The notes under the pieces are model-generated. The model saw nothing but the letters and a program-made list of their open reading frames with translations, was not told the origin of the DNA and searched no databases. Below are positions 18,279-26,128 of a DNA stretch of 64,000 nucleotides, piece by piece; positions within the stretch are counted from its first letter, which is position 1; the number at the start of each line of letters is the position of its first letter. The stretch lies in the NCBI RefSeq assembly GCF_900109465.1, contig NZ_FOAZ01000005.1:204473-268472 (forward strand), given 5' to 3'. A program made the position numbers and the translations under genes. This stretch comes from Streptacidiphilus jiangxiensis. GTDB taxonomy: Bacteria; Actinomycetota; Actinomycetes; Streptomycetales; Streptomycetaceae.

Positions 18279-19511
18279 GTGACCACCGACGCTGCCGCGC
18301 AGCAGACCCGCCAGGAGCGGATCCTGCACCTGGTTCCCTATGCCGGGCTCGCCCTGGCCGTGCCGCTGGCGCTGGCGACCGGCCCGGTGACCGCGCCGCG
18401 CCTGGCGGCCGTGCCGGCCCTGGCGGTCCTCGCCGCCGTCTGGCAGTTCCTGATGCACGTCCCGCAGGCCGAGCGGGAGGCGCACCGCACCAAGGCCGTC
18501 GTCTTCTACGGCGGCCTGCTGGTCCTCACCGGCCTGCTGGTGACGCTCAGCCCGTTCTTCGGCTTCTTCGGCTTCACCTGCTACCTCCAGGTCGGCCTGC
18601 TGCCGCGACGGCTCTGGCTGCCCGCGGTCGTGCTGACCGCCGCGCTGATGGCGACGACGCAGGTCGGCGGTGTGCCGATGCTGGCGCACGGGATGCTCGT
18701 GCCCTACCTCGGGCTGCTGGTCGTCAACGTCCTGATCGCCGGCACCATCACCTACCAGGCCCTGGACGAGGACCAGCGCAGCCGGGCCAGGGCCGCGCTC
18801 ATCGAGGAGCTGGCCGAGGCCAACGCGAAGCTCCGGGAGGCGCTGGAGGAGAACACCGGTCTGCACGCGCAGCTCGTCGCGCAGGCCCGCGAGGCCGGGG
18901 TGCTGGACGAGCGGCAGCGGATGGCGGGCGAGATCCACGACACCATCGCGCAGGGCCTGACCGGCGTCGTCACCCAGCTGGAGGCCGCCGCGCACGCCGA
19001 CCACGACCCGGAGCGGCGGGCCCGGCACCGCGACCTCGCGCACCGACTGGCCCGGGAGAGCCTGGCGGAGGCCCGCCGCTCGGTGCAGGCGCTCCGTCCC
19101 GGGCCGCTCGCCCAGGCCCATCTGCCGGAGGCGGTGCAGGAGCTGGCGGAGCGCTGGTCGCAGACCACGGGCGTGCCGGTACGGGTCGAGGTCACCGGCA
19201 ACCCGGCGCCGCTGCTGCCGGCCGTGGAGGTGGTGCTGTTCCGCGCGGCACAGGAGGGGCTGGCCAACATCGCCAAGCACGCGGCGGCGAGCCGCGCCGG
19301 GCTCACCCTCTCCTACACCGACGAGCTCGTCCTGCTCGACGTCGTCGACGACGGCGCGGGCTTCCCCGCCGGGAGCGTGGGCGTACAGAGCTACGGACTG
19401 GAGGCGATGCGGCAGCGGCTGCGGCAGATCGGCGGGGCGCTGGAGGTCGAGTCCGAGCCGGGGGAAGGCACCGCGTTGAGCGTCCAGGTGCCCGCCCTGT
19501 GGGGACAATGA
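18279..19511 (+). CDS. NarL-type sensor histidine kinase
   Basis: The 410-residue protein has an N-terminal region with about five membrane helices (LVPYAGLALAVPLALA onward), a helical linker, then a HisKA_3 domain. The phosphoacceptor motif is MAGEIHDTIAQGLTGVVTQL, His near residue 219. The ATP-binding domain has NIAKHAAASRAGL and VVDDGAGFP, and ends YGLEAMRQRLRQIGGALEVE. GTG at 18279 has GGGGAGG 8 bases upstream; GTG codons at 18231 and 18252 are less well placed. The stop overlaps the response regulator start (ATGA). Its position after the exporter suggests it controls it, perhaps sensing the exported or a membrane-active compound. Confidence 0.93.
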   Translation: MTTDAAAQQTRQERILHLVPYAGLALAVPLALATGPVTAPRLAAVPALAVLAAVWQFLMHVPQAEREAHRTKAVVFYGGLLVLTGLLVTLSPFFGFFGFTCYLQVGLLPRRLWLPAVVLTAALMATTQVGGVPMLAHGMLVPYLGLLVVNVLIAGTITYQALDEDQRSRARAALIEELAEANAKLREALEENTGLHAQLVAQAREAGVLDERQRMAGEIHDTIAQGLTGVVTQLEAAAHADHDPERRARHRDLAHRLARESLAEARRSVQALRPGPLAQAHLPEAVQELAERWSQTTGVPVRVEVTGNPAPLLPAVEVVLFRAAQEGLANIAKHAAASRAGLTLSYTDELVLLDVVDDGAGFPAGSVGVQSYGLEAMRQRLRQIGGALEVESEPGEGTALSVQVPALWGQ

Positions 19512-20149
19512 CGGATGTGACCATACGTCTGCTCATCGTCGACGACCATCCGATCGTGCGGGACGGCCTGCGCGGCATCTTCGCCCAGGATCCGGACTTC
19601 GAGGTGGTCGGGGAGGCCTCCGACGGCGCCGAGGCCGTCGAGCGGGCCCTCGCCCTCACCCCCGACGTGGTGCTGCTGGACCTGCGGATGCCGGGGGTGG
19701 GCGGTGTGGAGGCGATCCGGCGGCTGCGCGAACGCGCGCCGCAGGTGCGGGTCCTGGTGGTCACCACCTACGACAGCGACGCCGACGTGCTGCCTGCGAT
19801 CGAGGCGGGCGCGACGGGGTACCTGCTCAAGGACGCCCCGCGCGAGGAGCTGGTCCGGGCCGTCCGCGCGGCCCACCAGGGTCAGGCGGTCCTCGCGCCG
19901 ACCGTCGCGCAGAAGCTGCTGGGTGCCGTCCGCGCCCCGCAGCCGGCGCCCACGGCGCTGCTGACCGACCGCGAGCTGGACATCCTTCGGCTGGTGGCGG
20001 CGGGAACCAGCAACAAGGAGGCCGCGAAGCGGCTCTTCATCAGCGAGGCGACGGTCAAGACGCACCTCCTGCACCTGTACGGCAAGCTCGGCGTCCGGGA
20101 CCGCGCCGCCGCCGTGGCCGCCGGCTACCAGCGCGGGCTGCTCGGCTGA
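19508..20149 (+). CDS. NarL/FixJ-type response regulator
   Basis: Cognate partner of the preceding kinase, translationally coupled through ATGA. The 213-residue protein has a receiver domain with LLIVDDHPIVRDGLRGIF, phosphoacceptor Asp near residue 57 in VVLLDLRMPGVGG, and GYLLKDAPREELVRAVRAA. A LuxR-type helix-turn-helix follows (LTDRELDILRLVAAGTSNKE, then LFISEATVKTHLLHLYGKLG). It probably regulates the exporter upstream. A short CCCTCC/GGAGGG hairpin lies just after the stop at 20150-20166. Confidence 0.95.
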   Translation: MTDVTIRLLIVDDHPIVRDGLRGIFAQDPDFEVVGEASDGAEAVERALALTPDVVLLDLRMPGVGGVEAIRRLRERAPQVRVLVVTTYDSDADVLPAIEAGATGYLLKDAPREELVRAVRAAHQGQAVLAPTVAQKLLGAVRAPQPAPTALLTDRELDILRLVAAGTSNKEAAKRLFISEATVKTHLLHLYGKLGVRDRAAAVAAGYQRGLLG

Positions 20150-20156
20150 CCCTCCT

Positions 20157-20241
20157 CCCCGGAGGGCTGCGCGTCGTGGTGGCCGTAGAGGAGGACGGTG
20201 GGCGGTCCGAGGCGGACGAGGTCGGCCGGGAGGCCGTCCGT
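20157..20241 (-). pseudogene. Remnant of an M20-family metallopeptidase (dipeptidase)
   Basis: Read on the minus strand in one frame, these bases give TDGLPADLVRLGPPTVLLYG followed by HHDAQPSGEE. This closely resembles the conserved N-terminal metal-site region of M20 dipeptidases, where GHHDVQP holds the zinc His and Asp. Nothing recognisable lies on either side: upstream is a different frame with an intact-looking GGGGAG site and ATG at 20267 that stops after eight codons. I read it as a small gene relic between the two-component system and glmS. The call rests on about 30 residues. Confidence 0.5.
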
Positions 20242-20371
20242 CAGCGCTCGACGGTGGCCTCGAACATCTGCTCCCCTTTCACATGGCTTGTCCGATATGC
20301 ACCTTATAAAGCTGTGAGCCTCGTCGCACTTTCGGTCCAGGAGCGGAGGCGGCGCCTCCGCGAGGGGGCCT

Positions 20372-20377
20372 TAAGCT
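20372..20377 (+). promoter_or_regulatory. glmS -10 box placed for a leaderless transcript
   Basis: TAAGCT lies six bases before the glmS ATG, with no ribosome-binding site between. This spacing matches leaderless actinobacterial mRNAs and recurs at several genes here. A separate AT-rich block at 20294-20310 (containing TATAAA) might hold a second promoter. Confidence 0.5.
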
Positions 20378-20383
20378 GGGGCG

Positions 20384-22252
20384 ATGTGCGGAATCGTTGG
20401 ATACGTGGGCGAGCAGCCCGCCCTGGACGTCGTCCTGTCCGGGCTGCGGCGTCTTGAGTACCGGGGATACGACTCGGCCGGTGTGGCCGTGCAGACCCCC
20501 GAAGGCGACCTCGCGGTCGCGAAGAAGGCCGGAAAGCTCGCCAATCTCGAGGCGCTGCTCACCGAGACCCCCCTGGCTGAGGGCACAGTCGGGATAGGTC
20601 ACACCCGGTGGGCCACCCACGGCGGTCCGACCGACGCCAACGCCCACCCCCACGTGGGTGGCGCGGGCAAGGTCGCCGTCGTGCACAACGGCATCATCGA
20701 GAACTTCGCGCGGCTGCGTCTGGAGCTGACCGAGCGCGGCCACGTGCTCCTCTCCGAGACCGACACCGAGGTCGTGGCGCACCTGCTGGCCGAGGCGGTG
20801 GACGCGCAGCGGGCAGGCGGCGCGGATCTCGACCTCGCCGAGGCGATGCGCAGCGTCTGCCGCCAGCTGGAGGGCGCCTTCACCCTCGTCGCCACCCACG
20901 CCGACGCCACCGGCGTCGTCGTCGCCGCGCGCCGCAACTCGCCGCTGGTCGTCGGCGTCGGAAAGGGCGAGAACTTCCTCGCCTCCGACGTGGCCGCCTT
21001 CATCGCGCACACCCGCGACGCCATCGAGCTGGGTCAGGACCAGGTCGTCGAGCTGCGCCGCGAGGGCGTCACCATCACCGACTTCCACGGCAAGCCCGGC
21101 GAGTTCCGCGAGTACCACGTGGACTGGGACGCCTCGGCCGCCGAGAAGGGCGGCTACGACTACTTCATGCTCAAGGAGATCGCCGAGCAGCCGAAGGCCG
21201 TCGCCGACACCCTCCTCGGCCGCATCGGCACCGACGGCCGGCTCACCCTCGACGAGCTGCGCATCGACGACTCCGTGCTGCGCGAGATCGACAAGGTCGT
21301 CATCGTCGCCTGTGGCACCGCGTTCCACGCCGGCATGATCGCCAAGTACGCGATCGAGCACTGGACCCGCGTCCCCTGCGAGGTCGAGGTCGCCTCGGAG
21401 TTCCGCTACCGCGACCCGATCCTGGACGCGCAGACCCTGGTCATCGCGATCTCCCAGTCCGGCGAGACCATGGACACCCTGATGGCGCTGCGTCACGCGC
21501 GCGAGCAGGGCGCCAAGGTGCTGGCCATCTGCAACACCAACGGCTCCACCATCCCGCGCGAGTCCGACGCCGTGCTCTACACGCACGCCGGTCCCGAGGT
21601 CGCCGTCGCCTCCACCAAGGCGTTCCTGACCCAGCTGGTCGCCTGCTACCTGGTCGCCCTGTACCTGGGTCAGGTCCGCGGCACCAAGTGGGGCGACGAG
21701 ATCGTCGAGATCATCCACCAGCTCGCCGACGCCCCGCGCCAGGTCGAGCAGGTGCTGGAGACCATGGAGCCGGTCCGCGAGCTGGCCCGCTCGCTGGCCG
21801 ACGCCAAGTCGGTCCTCTTCCTCGGCCGCCACGTGGGCTTCCCGGTGGCGCTGGAGGGCGCGCTCAAGCTCAAGGAGCTCGCCTACATGCACGCCGAGGG
21901 CTTCGCCGCCGGTGAGCTGAAGCACGGCCCGATCGCGCTGATCGAGGAGGGCCTGCCGGTCGTCGTGGTCGTCCCGTCGCCGCGCGGCCGCTCGGTCCTG
22001 CACGACAAGATCGTCTCCAACATCCAGGAGATCCGCGCGCGCGGCGCCCGCACGCTCGTGATCGCCGAGGAGGGCGACGAGGCGGTCGTGCCCTACGCCG
22101 ACCACCTGGTCCGCATCCCGCAGACGCCGACGCTGCTGCAGCCGCTGGTCGCGACCGTCCCGCTGCAGGTCTTCGCCTGCGAGCTGGCCACGGCCAAGGG
22201 CCACGAGGTCGACCAGCCGCGCAACCTGGCCAAGTCGGTGACGGTCGAGTAG
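20384..22252 (+). CDS. glmS: Glutamine--fructose-6-phosphate aminotransferase (isomerizing)
   Basis: GlmS makes glucosamine-6-phosphate from fructose-6-phosphate and glutamine, the entry step to amino-sugar and peptidoglycan synthesis. The N-terminal Ntn glutaminase begins MCGIVGYVGEQPALDVVLSG, where Cys2 becomes the nucleophile, with GHTRWATHGGPTDANAHPH following. Two SIS sugar-isomerase domains contain CGTAFHAGMIAKY and ISQSGETMDTLMAL. The end PRNLAKSVTVE is diagnostic. Length is 622 aa. No glmS ribozyme is expected or seen. Confidence 0.98.
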   Translation: MCGIVGYVGEQPALDVVLSGLRRLEYRGYDSAGVAVQTPEGDLAVAKKAGKLANLEALLTETPLAEGTVGIGHTRWATHGGPTDANAHPHVGGAGKVAVVHNGIIENFARLRLELTERGHVLLSETDTEVVAHLLAEAVDAQRAGGADLDLAEAMRSVCRQLEGAFTLVATHADATGVVVAARRNSPLVVGVGKGENFLASDVAAFIAHTRDAIELGQDQVVELRREGVTITDFHGKPGEFREYHVDWDASAAEKGGYDYFMLKEIAEQPKAVADTLLGRIGTDGRLTLDELRIDDSVLREIDKVVIVACGTAFHAGMIAKYAIEHWTRVPCEVEVASEFRYRDPILDAQTLVIAISQSGETMDTLMALRHAREQGAKVLAICNTNGSTIPRESDAVLYTHAGPEVAVASTKAFLTQLVACYLVALYLGQVRGTKWGDEIVEIIHQLADAPRQVEQVLETMEPVRELARSLADAKSVLFLGRHVGFPVALEGALKLKELAYMHAEGFAAGELKHGPIALIEEGLPVVVVVPSPRGRSVLHDKIVSNIQEIRARGARTLVIAEEGDEAVVPYADHLVRIPQTPTLLQPLVATVPLQVFACELATAKGHEVDQPRNLAKSVTVE

Positions 22253-22270
22253 ACCGCCCCTGACAGAGTG

Positions 22271-22299
22271 GGGTCCGGACGCACCGCGCGTCCGGACCC
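22271..22299 (+). terminator. glmS terminator
   Basis: GGGTCCGGACGC pairs perfectly with GCGTCCGGACCC around a 5-nt loop (ACCGC), followed by TTCGTCGTTCT. It starts 18 bases after the glmS stop. Confidence 0.85.
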
Positions 22300-22324
22300 T
22301 TCGTCGTTCTACGGGAGCCTCGCA

Positions 22325-22693
22325 ATGATCATCGGAGTCGGCATCGACGTCGCGGAGATCAGCCGCTTCGAGGCGGCACTGGAGCGCACCCCCGCGATGG
22401 CCGACCGCCTCTTCACGGCGGACGAGCTGCTGCTCCCCAGCGGTGAACGGCGCGGCATCGCCTCGCTGGCGGCGCGGTTCGCCGCGAAGGAGGCCGTGGC
22501 CAAGGCGCTGGGCGCCCCCGGCAACCTGGAGTGGACCGACGCCGAGGTGCGCACCGAGTCCACCGGCCGTCCGGTGCTCACCGTGCGCGGCACCGTCGCG
22601 GAGTGCGCCGCGCGGCTGGGCGTGAAGACGTGGCATCTCTCCCTCAGCCACGACGCGGGCGTAGCGTCGGCGGTGGTGATCGCCGAGGGGTGA
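22325..22693 (+). CDS. acpS: Holo-[acyl-carrier-protein] synthase
   Basis: AcpS transfers 4'-phosphopantetheine from CoA to acyl carrier protein. The 122-residue protein has the N-terminal metal and CoA motif [18 protein letters not shown] and the second motif [17 protein letters not shown], with a late [23 protein letters not shown] at 22312-22316 supports ATG 22325. nnr follows after 15 bases, so the two are likely cotranscribed. Confidence 0.95.
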   Translation: MIIGVGIDVAEISRFEAALERTPAMADRLFTADELLLPSGERRGIASLAARFAAKEAVAKALGAPGNLEWTDAEVRTESTGRPVLTVRGTVAECAARLGVKTWHLSLSHDAGVASAVVIAEG

Positions 22694-22708
22694 GGAGCGG
22701 AGTCGACC

Positions 22709-24277
22709 ATGCGTCGAGCACATGCGGTGGAGTGGGTCCGGGCGGCCGAGGGCGAGCTGATCGCCCGTCTGCCCGAGGGCACGCTGATGCAACGGGCGGC
22801 GGCGGGCCTCGCGGCCACCTGCGCGGAGCTGCTGCGTGAGGGGGTGCCCGGCCGCGTCTACGCGAGCCGGGTGCTGGTGCTGGCGGGCAGCGGTGACAAC
22901 GGCGGCGACGCGCTGTACGCGGGCGCGCGGCTGGCGCGCCGGGGCGCCCGGGTGCGGGCGGCGCTGCTGGCGCCCGCCCGCGTGCACGCGGGCGGGCTCG
23001 CCGCGCTCCTGGCAGCGGGCGGCCGGGTGACCGACGACCTCGCCGAGGCCGAACGGGCCGACCTGGTCCTCGACGGCATCGTCGGCATCGGCGGCCGCGG
23101 CCCGCTGCGGGACACGGCCCTCCCGTGGGTCGACGCCGCCGGGCGTGGCGCAGCCACCGTCGTCGCGGTGGACCTGCCCAGCGGCGTCGACCCGGACTCC
23201 GGCGCCGTCCCGGGCGCGGCGGTCCACGCGGACGTGACGGTCACTTTCGGCACCCACAAGCCGGGCCTGCTGGTCGACCCGGGCGCGTCGTACGCGGGCG
23301 TGGTCCGGCCGGTCGACATCGGCCTGGGGGAGGTGCGGGGGGCGGGCGCCGACGGCGAGGCCCTGTCCACCGGCGCCTCCGGCGCGGCGGGTCGGAGCCT
23401 GCGAGGCGCGGACACGACCCCCCTTCTCCTCGACGGGCACGTCGTCGAAGCGCTGCAGCAGGAGGACGTCGCGGCGCTGCTGCCCGCGCCGGACGCGGAG
23501 AGCGACAAGTACCGGCGCGGCGTCGTCGGGATCGCCGCGGGGTCCGCGCGCTACCCCGGGGCGGCGGTGCTGGCCGTCGGGGCGGCGCTGCACGGTGGGG
23601 TCGGCGCGGTGCGGTACGCGGGCGCGGCGGCACGGGAGGTGGTGCGGGCCCATCCCGAGGCGCTGGTCGGGGAGGGCGGACCGAAGGACGCCGGACGGGT
23701 GCAGGCGTGGGTCGTCGGCCCCGGACTCTCCCAGGACGCGGAGGCGGAGCGCGCGGTCGAGGAGGCGCTGGACGCGGGCGTCCCGGTGCTGGTCGACGCG
23801 GACGGGCTGCGCCTGCTGGCGCGGCGCGGCGCCGCACCGGCGGACGCCCTGCTCACCCCGCACGCCGGGGAGGCGGTCGCGCTGCTCGCCGGGATCGGCG
23901 TCACGGCCACGAGCGCCCAGGTCGAGGCCGAGCGACTGCGTTTCGCCCGGGAGCTCGCCCGCGGCTACGGCTGCACGGTGCTGCTCAAGGGCAGCACCAC
24001 GGTCGTCACCGGCCCGCACGGTCCTGCCCGGGTCAACCCCACCGGCACCGCGCAGCTGGCCACCGCCGGCAGCGGGGACGTCCTCTCCGGTCTCGCGGGT
24101 GCCCTGCTGGCGGCCGGGCTCACCCCCCTCGACGCCGGCTCGGTGGCCGCCTACCTCCACGGTCTCGCCGGCCGCCTCGCCTCGGGGGGCGACGTGCCCG
24201 TGGCGGCAGGCGCGATCACCGCGGCGCTGCCGGAGGCCTGGCGTCGGTCCTGTCACTCCGGTGGTGCAACCGGCTGA
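22709..24277 (+). CDS. nnr: Bifunctional NAD(P)H-hydrate epimerase / ADP-dependent dehydratase
   Basis: This metabolite-repair enzyme restores hydrated NADH and NADPH. The N-terminal YjeF epimerase half (about residues 1-215) has LVLAGSGDNGGDALYAGARL and VAVDLPSGVDPDSG. The C-terminal dehydratase half has GVVGIAAGSARYPGAAVLAV, LLTPHAGEAVALL, LLKGSTTVVTGP and the nucleotide motif TAQLATAGSGDVLSGLAGAL. A low-complexity insert of about 30 residues (GADGEALSTGASGAAGRSLR) joins the halves. Length 522 aa. It follows acpS closely and precedes an L,D-transpeptidase. Confidence 0.93.
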   Translation: MRRAHAVEWVRAAEGELIARLPEGTLMQRAAAGLAATCAELLREGVPGRVYASRVLVLAGSGDNGGDALYAGARLARRGARVRAALLAPARVHAGGLAALLAAGGRVTDDLAEAERADLVLDGIVGIGGRGPLRDTALPWVDAAGRGAATVVAVDLPSGVDPDSGAVPGAAVHADVTVTFGTHKPGLLVDPGASYAGVVRPVDIGLGEVRGAGADGEALSTGASGAAGRSLRGADTTPLLLDGHVVEALQQEDVAALLPAPDAESDKYRRGVVGIAAGSARYPGAAVLAVGAALHGGVGAVRYAGAAAREVVRAHPEALVGEGGPKDAGRVQAWVVGPGLSQDAEAERAVEEALDAGVPVLVDADGLRLLARRGAAPADALLTPHAGEAVALLAGIGVTATSAQVEAERLRFARELARGYGCTVLLKGSTTVVTGPHGPARVNPTGTAQLATAGSGDVLSGLAGALLAAGLTPLDAGSVAAYLHGLAGRLASGGDVPVAAGAITAALPEAWRRSCHSGGATG

Positions 24278-24362
24278 CCACTGCAACCATTCGCCCTCAG
24301 AGGTGGTCCTCACAGGCGAGGCCACTTTGGGTATCCGCCGTCGGCGGGAAGGCAGGGGCGAA

Positions 24363-24860
24363 TTGAAGCGTTTGAGGGCGCGGGTGACGGCTGTCGCGCT
24401 GGCGACGGCCGCGTTGCTCGGTGGGGTGGGCGCCGTGGGTGCGGGGCAGGCGGACGCGGCGGCGCAGGCGCGCTGGTCACCGACGCACTGCCTGACCAAC
24501 GTGGGCCGGGTGGCCTGCGTGGACCTGACCCACCAGAGGTTCTGGATCCAGGACGGCAGCAAGATCATCTACGGCCCGGTCAGGGTCCGCACCGGCCGAG
24601 CCGGTTACGTGACCCGCGACGGGCTCTTCCACATCTACAGCCGCCAGCGCAACCACTGGTCCACGCTGTACAACGTCGAGATGCCGTACAGCCAGTTCTT
24701 CAGCGGCGGTGAGGCCCTGCACGCGGTCTTCATCCCGATCTCGACGCCGCCGGGCTCGCACGGCTGCGTCAACATGACGATGCACGACGCCGCGGCCGCC
24801 TGGAACCTGCTGAAGCTCGGCTCCCCGGTCGACGTCTTCGGCCGCAAGCCCGGCACCTGA
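24363..24860 (+). CDS. Secreted L,D-transpeptidase (YkuD domain)
   Basis: L,D-transpeptidases form 3-3 peptidoglycan cross-links outside the membrane. The TTG start at 24363 gives a signal peptide (MKRLRARVTAVALATAALLG, then GVGAVGAGQADAAAQA) and a compact catalytic domain of about 130 residues. The active-site motif is HAVFIPISTPPGSHGCVNMT with the nucleophilic Cys in SHGC. AGGGG lies 4-8 bases upstream. An upstream in-frame TTG would add a basic stretch and is less likely. At 165 aa it is a minimal secreted enzyme without an added wall-binding domain. It sits between nnr and alr, matching a cell-wall role. Confidence 0.88.
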   Translation: MKRLRARVTAVALATAALLGGVGAVGAGQADAAAQARWSPTHCLTNVGRVACVDLTHQRFWIQDGSKIIYGPVRVRTGRAGYVTRDGLFHIYSRQRNHWSTLYNVEMPYSQFFSGGEALHAVFIPISTPPGSHGCVNMTMHDAAAAWNLLKLGSPVDVFGRKPGT

Positions 24861-24898
24861 TCCCGGTCGAACATCCCCGCGCACGACGCGCACGCTGT

Positions 24899-24925
24899 GG
24901 CGCCCGTCACGTTTGGGCGGGCGCC
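24899..24925 (+). terminator. Hairpin between L,D-transpeptidase and alr
   Basis: GGCGCCC pairs with GGGCGCC around a 13-nt loop (24906-24918), followed by CTCGTGCTTCT. It is a plausible terminator 38 bases after the transpeptidase stop. Confidence 0.6.
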
Positions 24926-24952
24926 CTCGTGCTTCTGGGAGACTGTCATCCG

Positions 24953-26128
24953 ATGGACACTGCACAGCGAGCCGAAGCCCTGATCGACCTGGCGGCGCTG
25001 CGCGGCAACCTTGCCGCGCTGCGCGAGCGCACCCGGCGCACGGGGTCGGCCCAGATCATGTCCGTGGTCAAGGCGGACGCCTACGGCCACGGCGCGGTGC
25101 CGTGCGCCCGCGCGGCGCTCGCCGCGGGCGTGCGCTGGCTCGGCACGGCCACGCCGGAGGAGGCCCTCGCGCTGCGCGCCGCCGGGATCGCGCTCGAGCA
25201 GGCCCGCGTGCTGTGCTGGCTGTGGACGCCCGGCAGCCCCTGGCGCGACGCCGTCGCGCAGGACCTCGACATCTCCGTCAGCGGCCTGTGGGCGTTGCCG
25301 CACGTGCTGGACGCGGTGCGCGCCGTCGGCCGTCCCGCCCGCGTGCAGCTGAAGGCCGACACCGGCCTGGGCCGCAACGGCGCCCAGCCCGCCGACTGGC
25401 CGGAGCTCGTCGCCGCCGCGCGCGCCGCCGAGCGGGACGGCCTGATCGCCGTCACCGGCGTCTGGTCACACTTCGCCTGCGCGGACGAGCCCGGACACCC
25501 CTCCATCGCCGCCCAGCTGGACGTCTTCCGCGAGGCCCTGGCTGTCGCCGAGGCCGCCGGGCTGCGCCCGGAGGTGCGGCACATCGCCAACTCCCCGGCG
25601 ACGCTCACGCTCCCGGAGTCGCACTTCGACCTGGTCCGCACCGGGCTCGCCCAGTACGGGCTCTCGCCCGTCCCGGAGGTCGGCTCGCCCGCCGACTTCG
25701 GCCTGCGGCCGGTGATGACGCTCCAGGCGCGCGTCGCCAACGTCAAGCGCGTCCCGGCCGAACACGGCGTCTCCTACGGGCACACCTACACCACCCCCGG
25801 CGAGACCACGCTCGCCCTGGTCCCGATCGGCTACGCGGACGGCATCCCGCGCCACGCCAGCGGCACCGGCCCGCTCCGGCTCGCCGACAAGTGGCACACC
25901 GTCGCCGGGCGCGTGGCGATGGACCAGTTCGTCGTCGACCTCGGCGGCGACTCGGCCGAGGTCGGGGACCTCGCGGTGCTGTTCGGCCCCGGCGACCGCG
26001 GCGAGCCCACGGCCGAGGACTGGGCCCGTGCCGCCGGGACGATCTCGTACGAGATCGTCACCCGCATCGGCGCGCGGGTGCCGCGCAGGTATGTGGGGGA
26101 GCAGGCGAGCGTGGGTGAGCACGACTGA
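24953..26128 (+). CDS. alr: Alanine racemase
   Basis: Alr interconverts L- and D-alanine with PLP, supplying D-Ala for peptidoglycan. The PLP lysine motif is MSVVKADAYGHGAVPCARAA near residue 40; the second catalytic residue, Tyr, is in EHGVSYGHTYTTPGETTL; DLVRTGLAQYGLSP and GRVAMDQFVVDLGG are further family blocks. ATG 24953 is where homology starts (MDTAQRAEALIDLAALRGNL). Length 391 aa. Its stop overlaps the start of the next gene (TGATG), indicating coupling to the alpha/beta hydrolase. Confidence 0.96.
   Translation: MDTAQRAEALIDLAALRGNLAALRERTRRTGSAQIMSVVKADAYGHGAVPCARAALAAGVRWLGTATPEEALALRAAGIALEQARVLCWLWTPGSPWRDAVAQDLDISVSGLWALPHVLDAVRAVGRPARVQLKADTGLGRNGAQPADWPELVAAARAAERDGLIAVTGVWSHFACADEPGHPSIAAQLDVFREALAVAEAAGLRPEVRHIANSPATLTLPESHFDLVRTGLAQYGLSPVPEVGSPADFGLRPVMTLQARVANVKRVPAEHGVSYGHTYTTPGETTLALVPIGYADGIPRHASGTGPLRLADKWHTVAGRVAMDQFVVDLGGDSAEVGDLAVLFGPGDRGEPTAEDWARAAGTISYEIVTRIGARVPRRYVGEQASVGEHD

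Noticed and set aside
20241-20267. Eight-codon leader peptide MFEATVER on the minus strand
   Set aside because: It has a good ribosome-binding site but no regulated gene or terminator structure downstream; it is better explained as part of the M20 peptidase relic.
20150-20383. glmS ribozyme upstream of glmS
   Set aside because: No ribozyme core is visible, the leader is probably absent, and these ribozymes are characteristic of Firmicutes.
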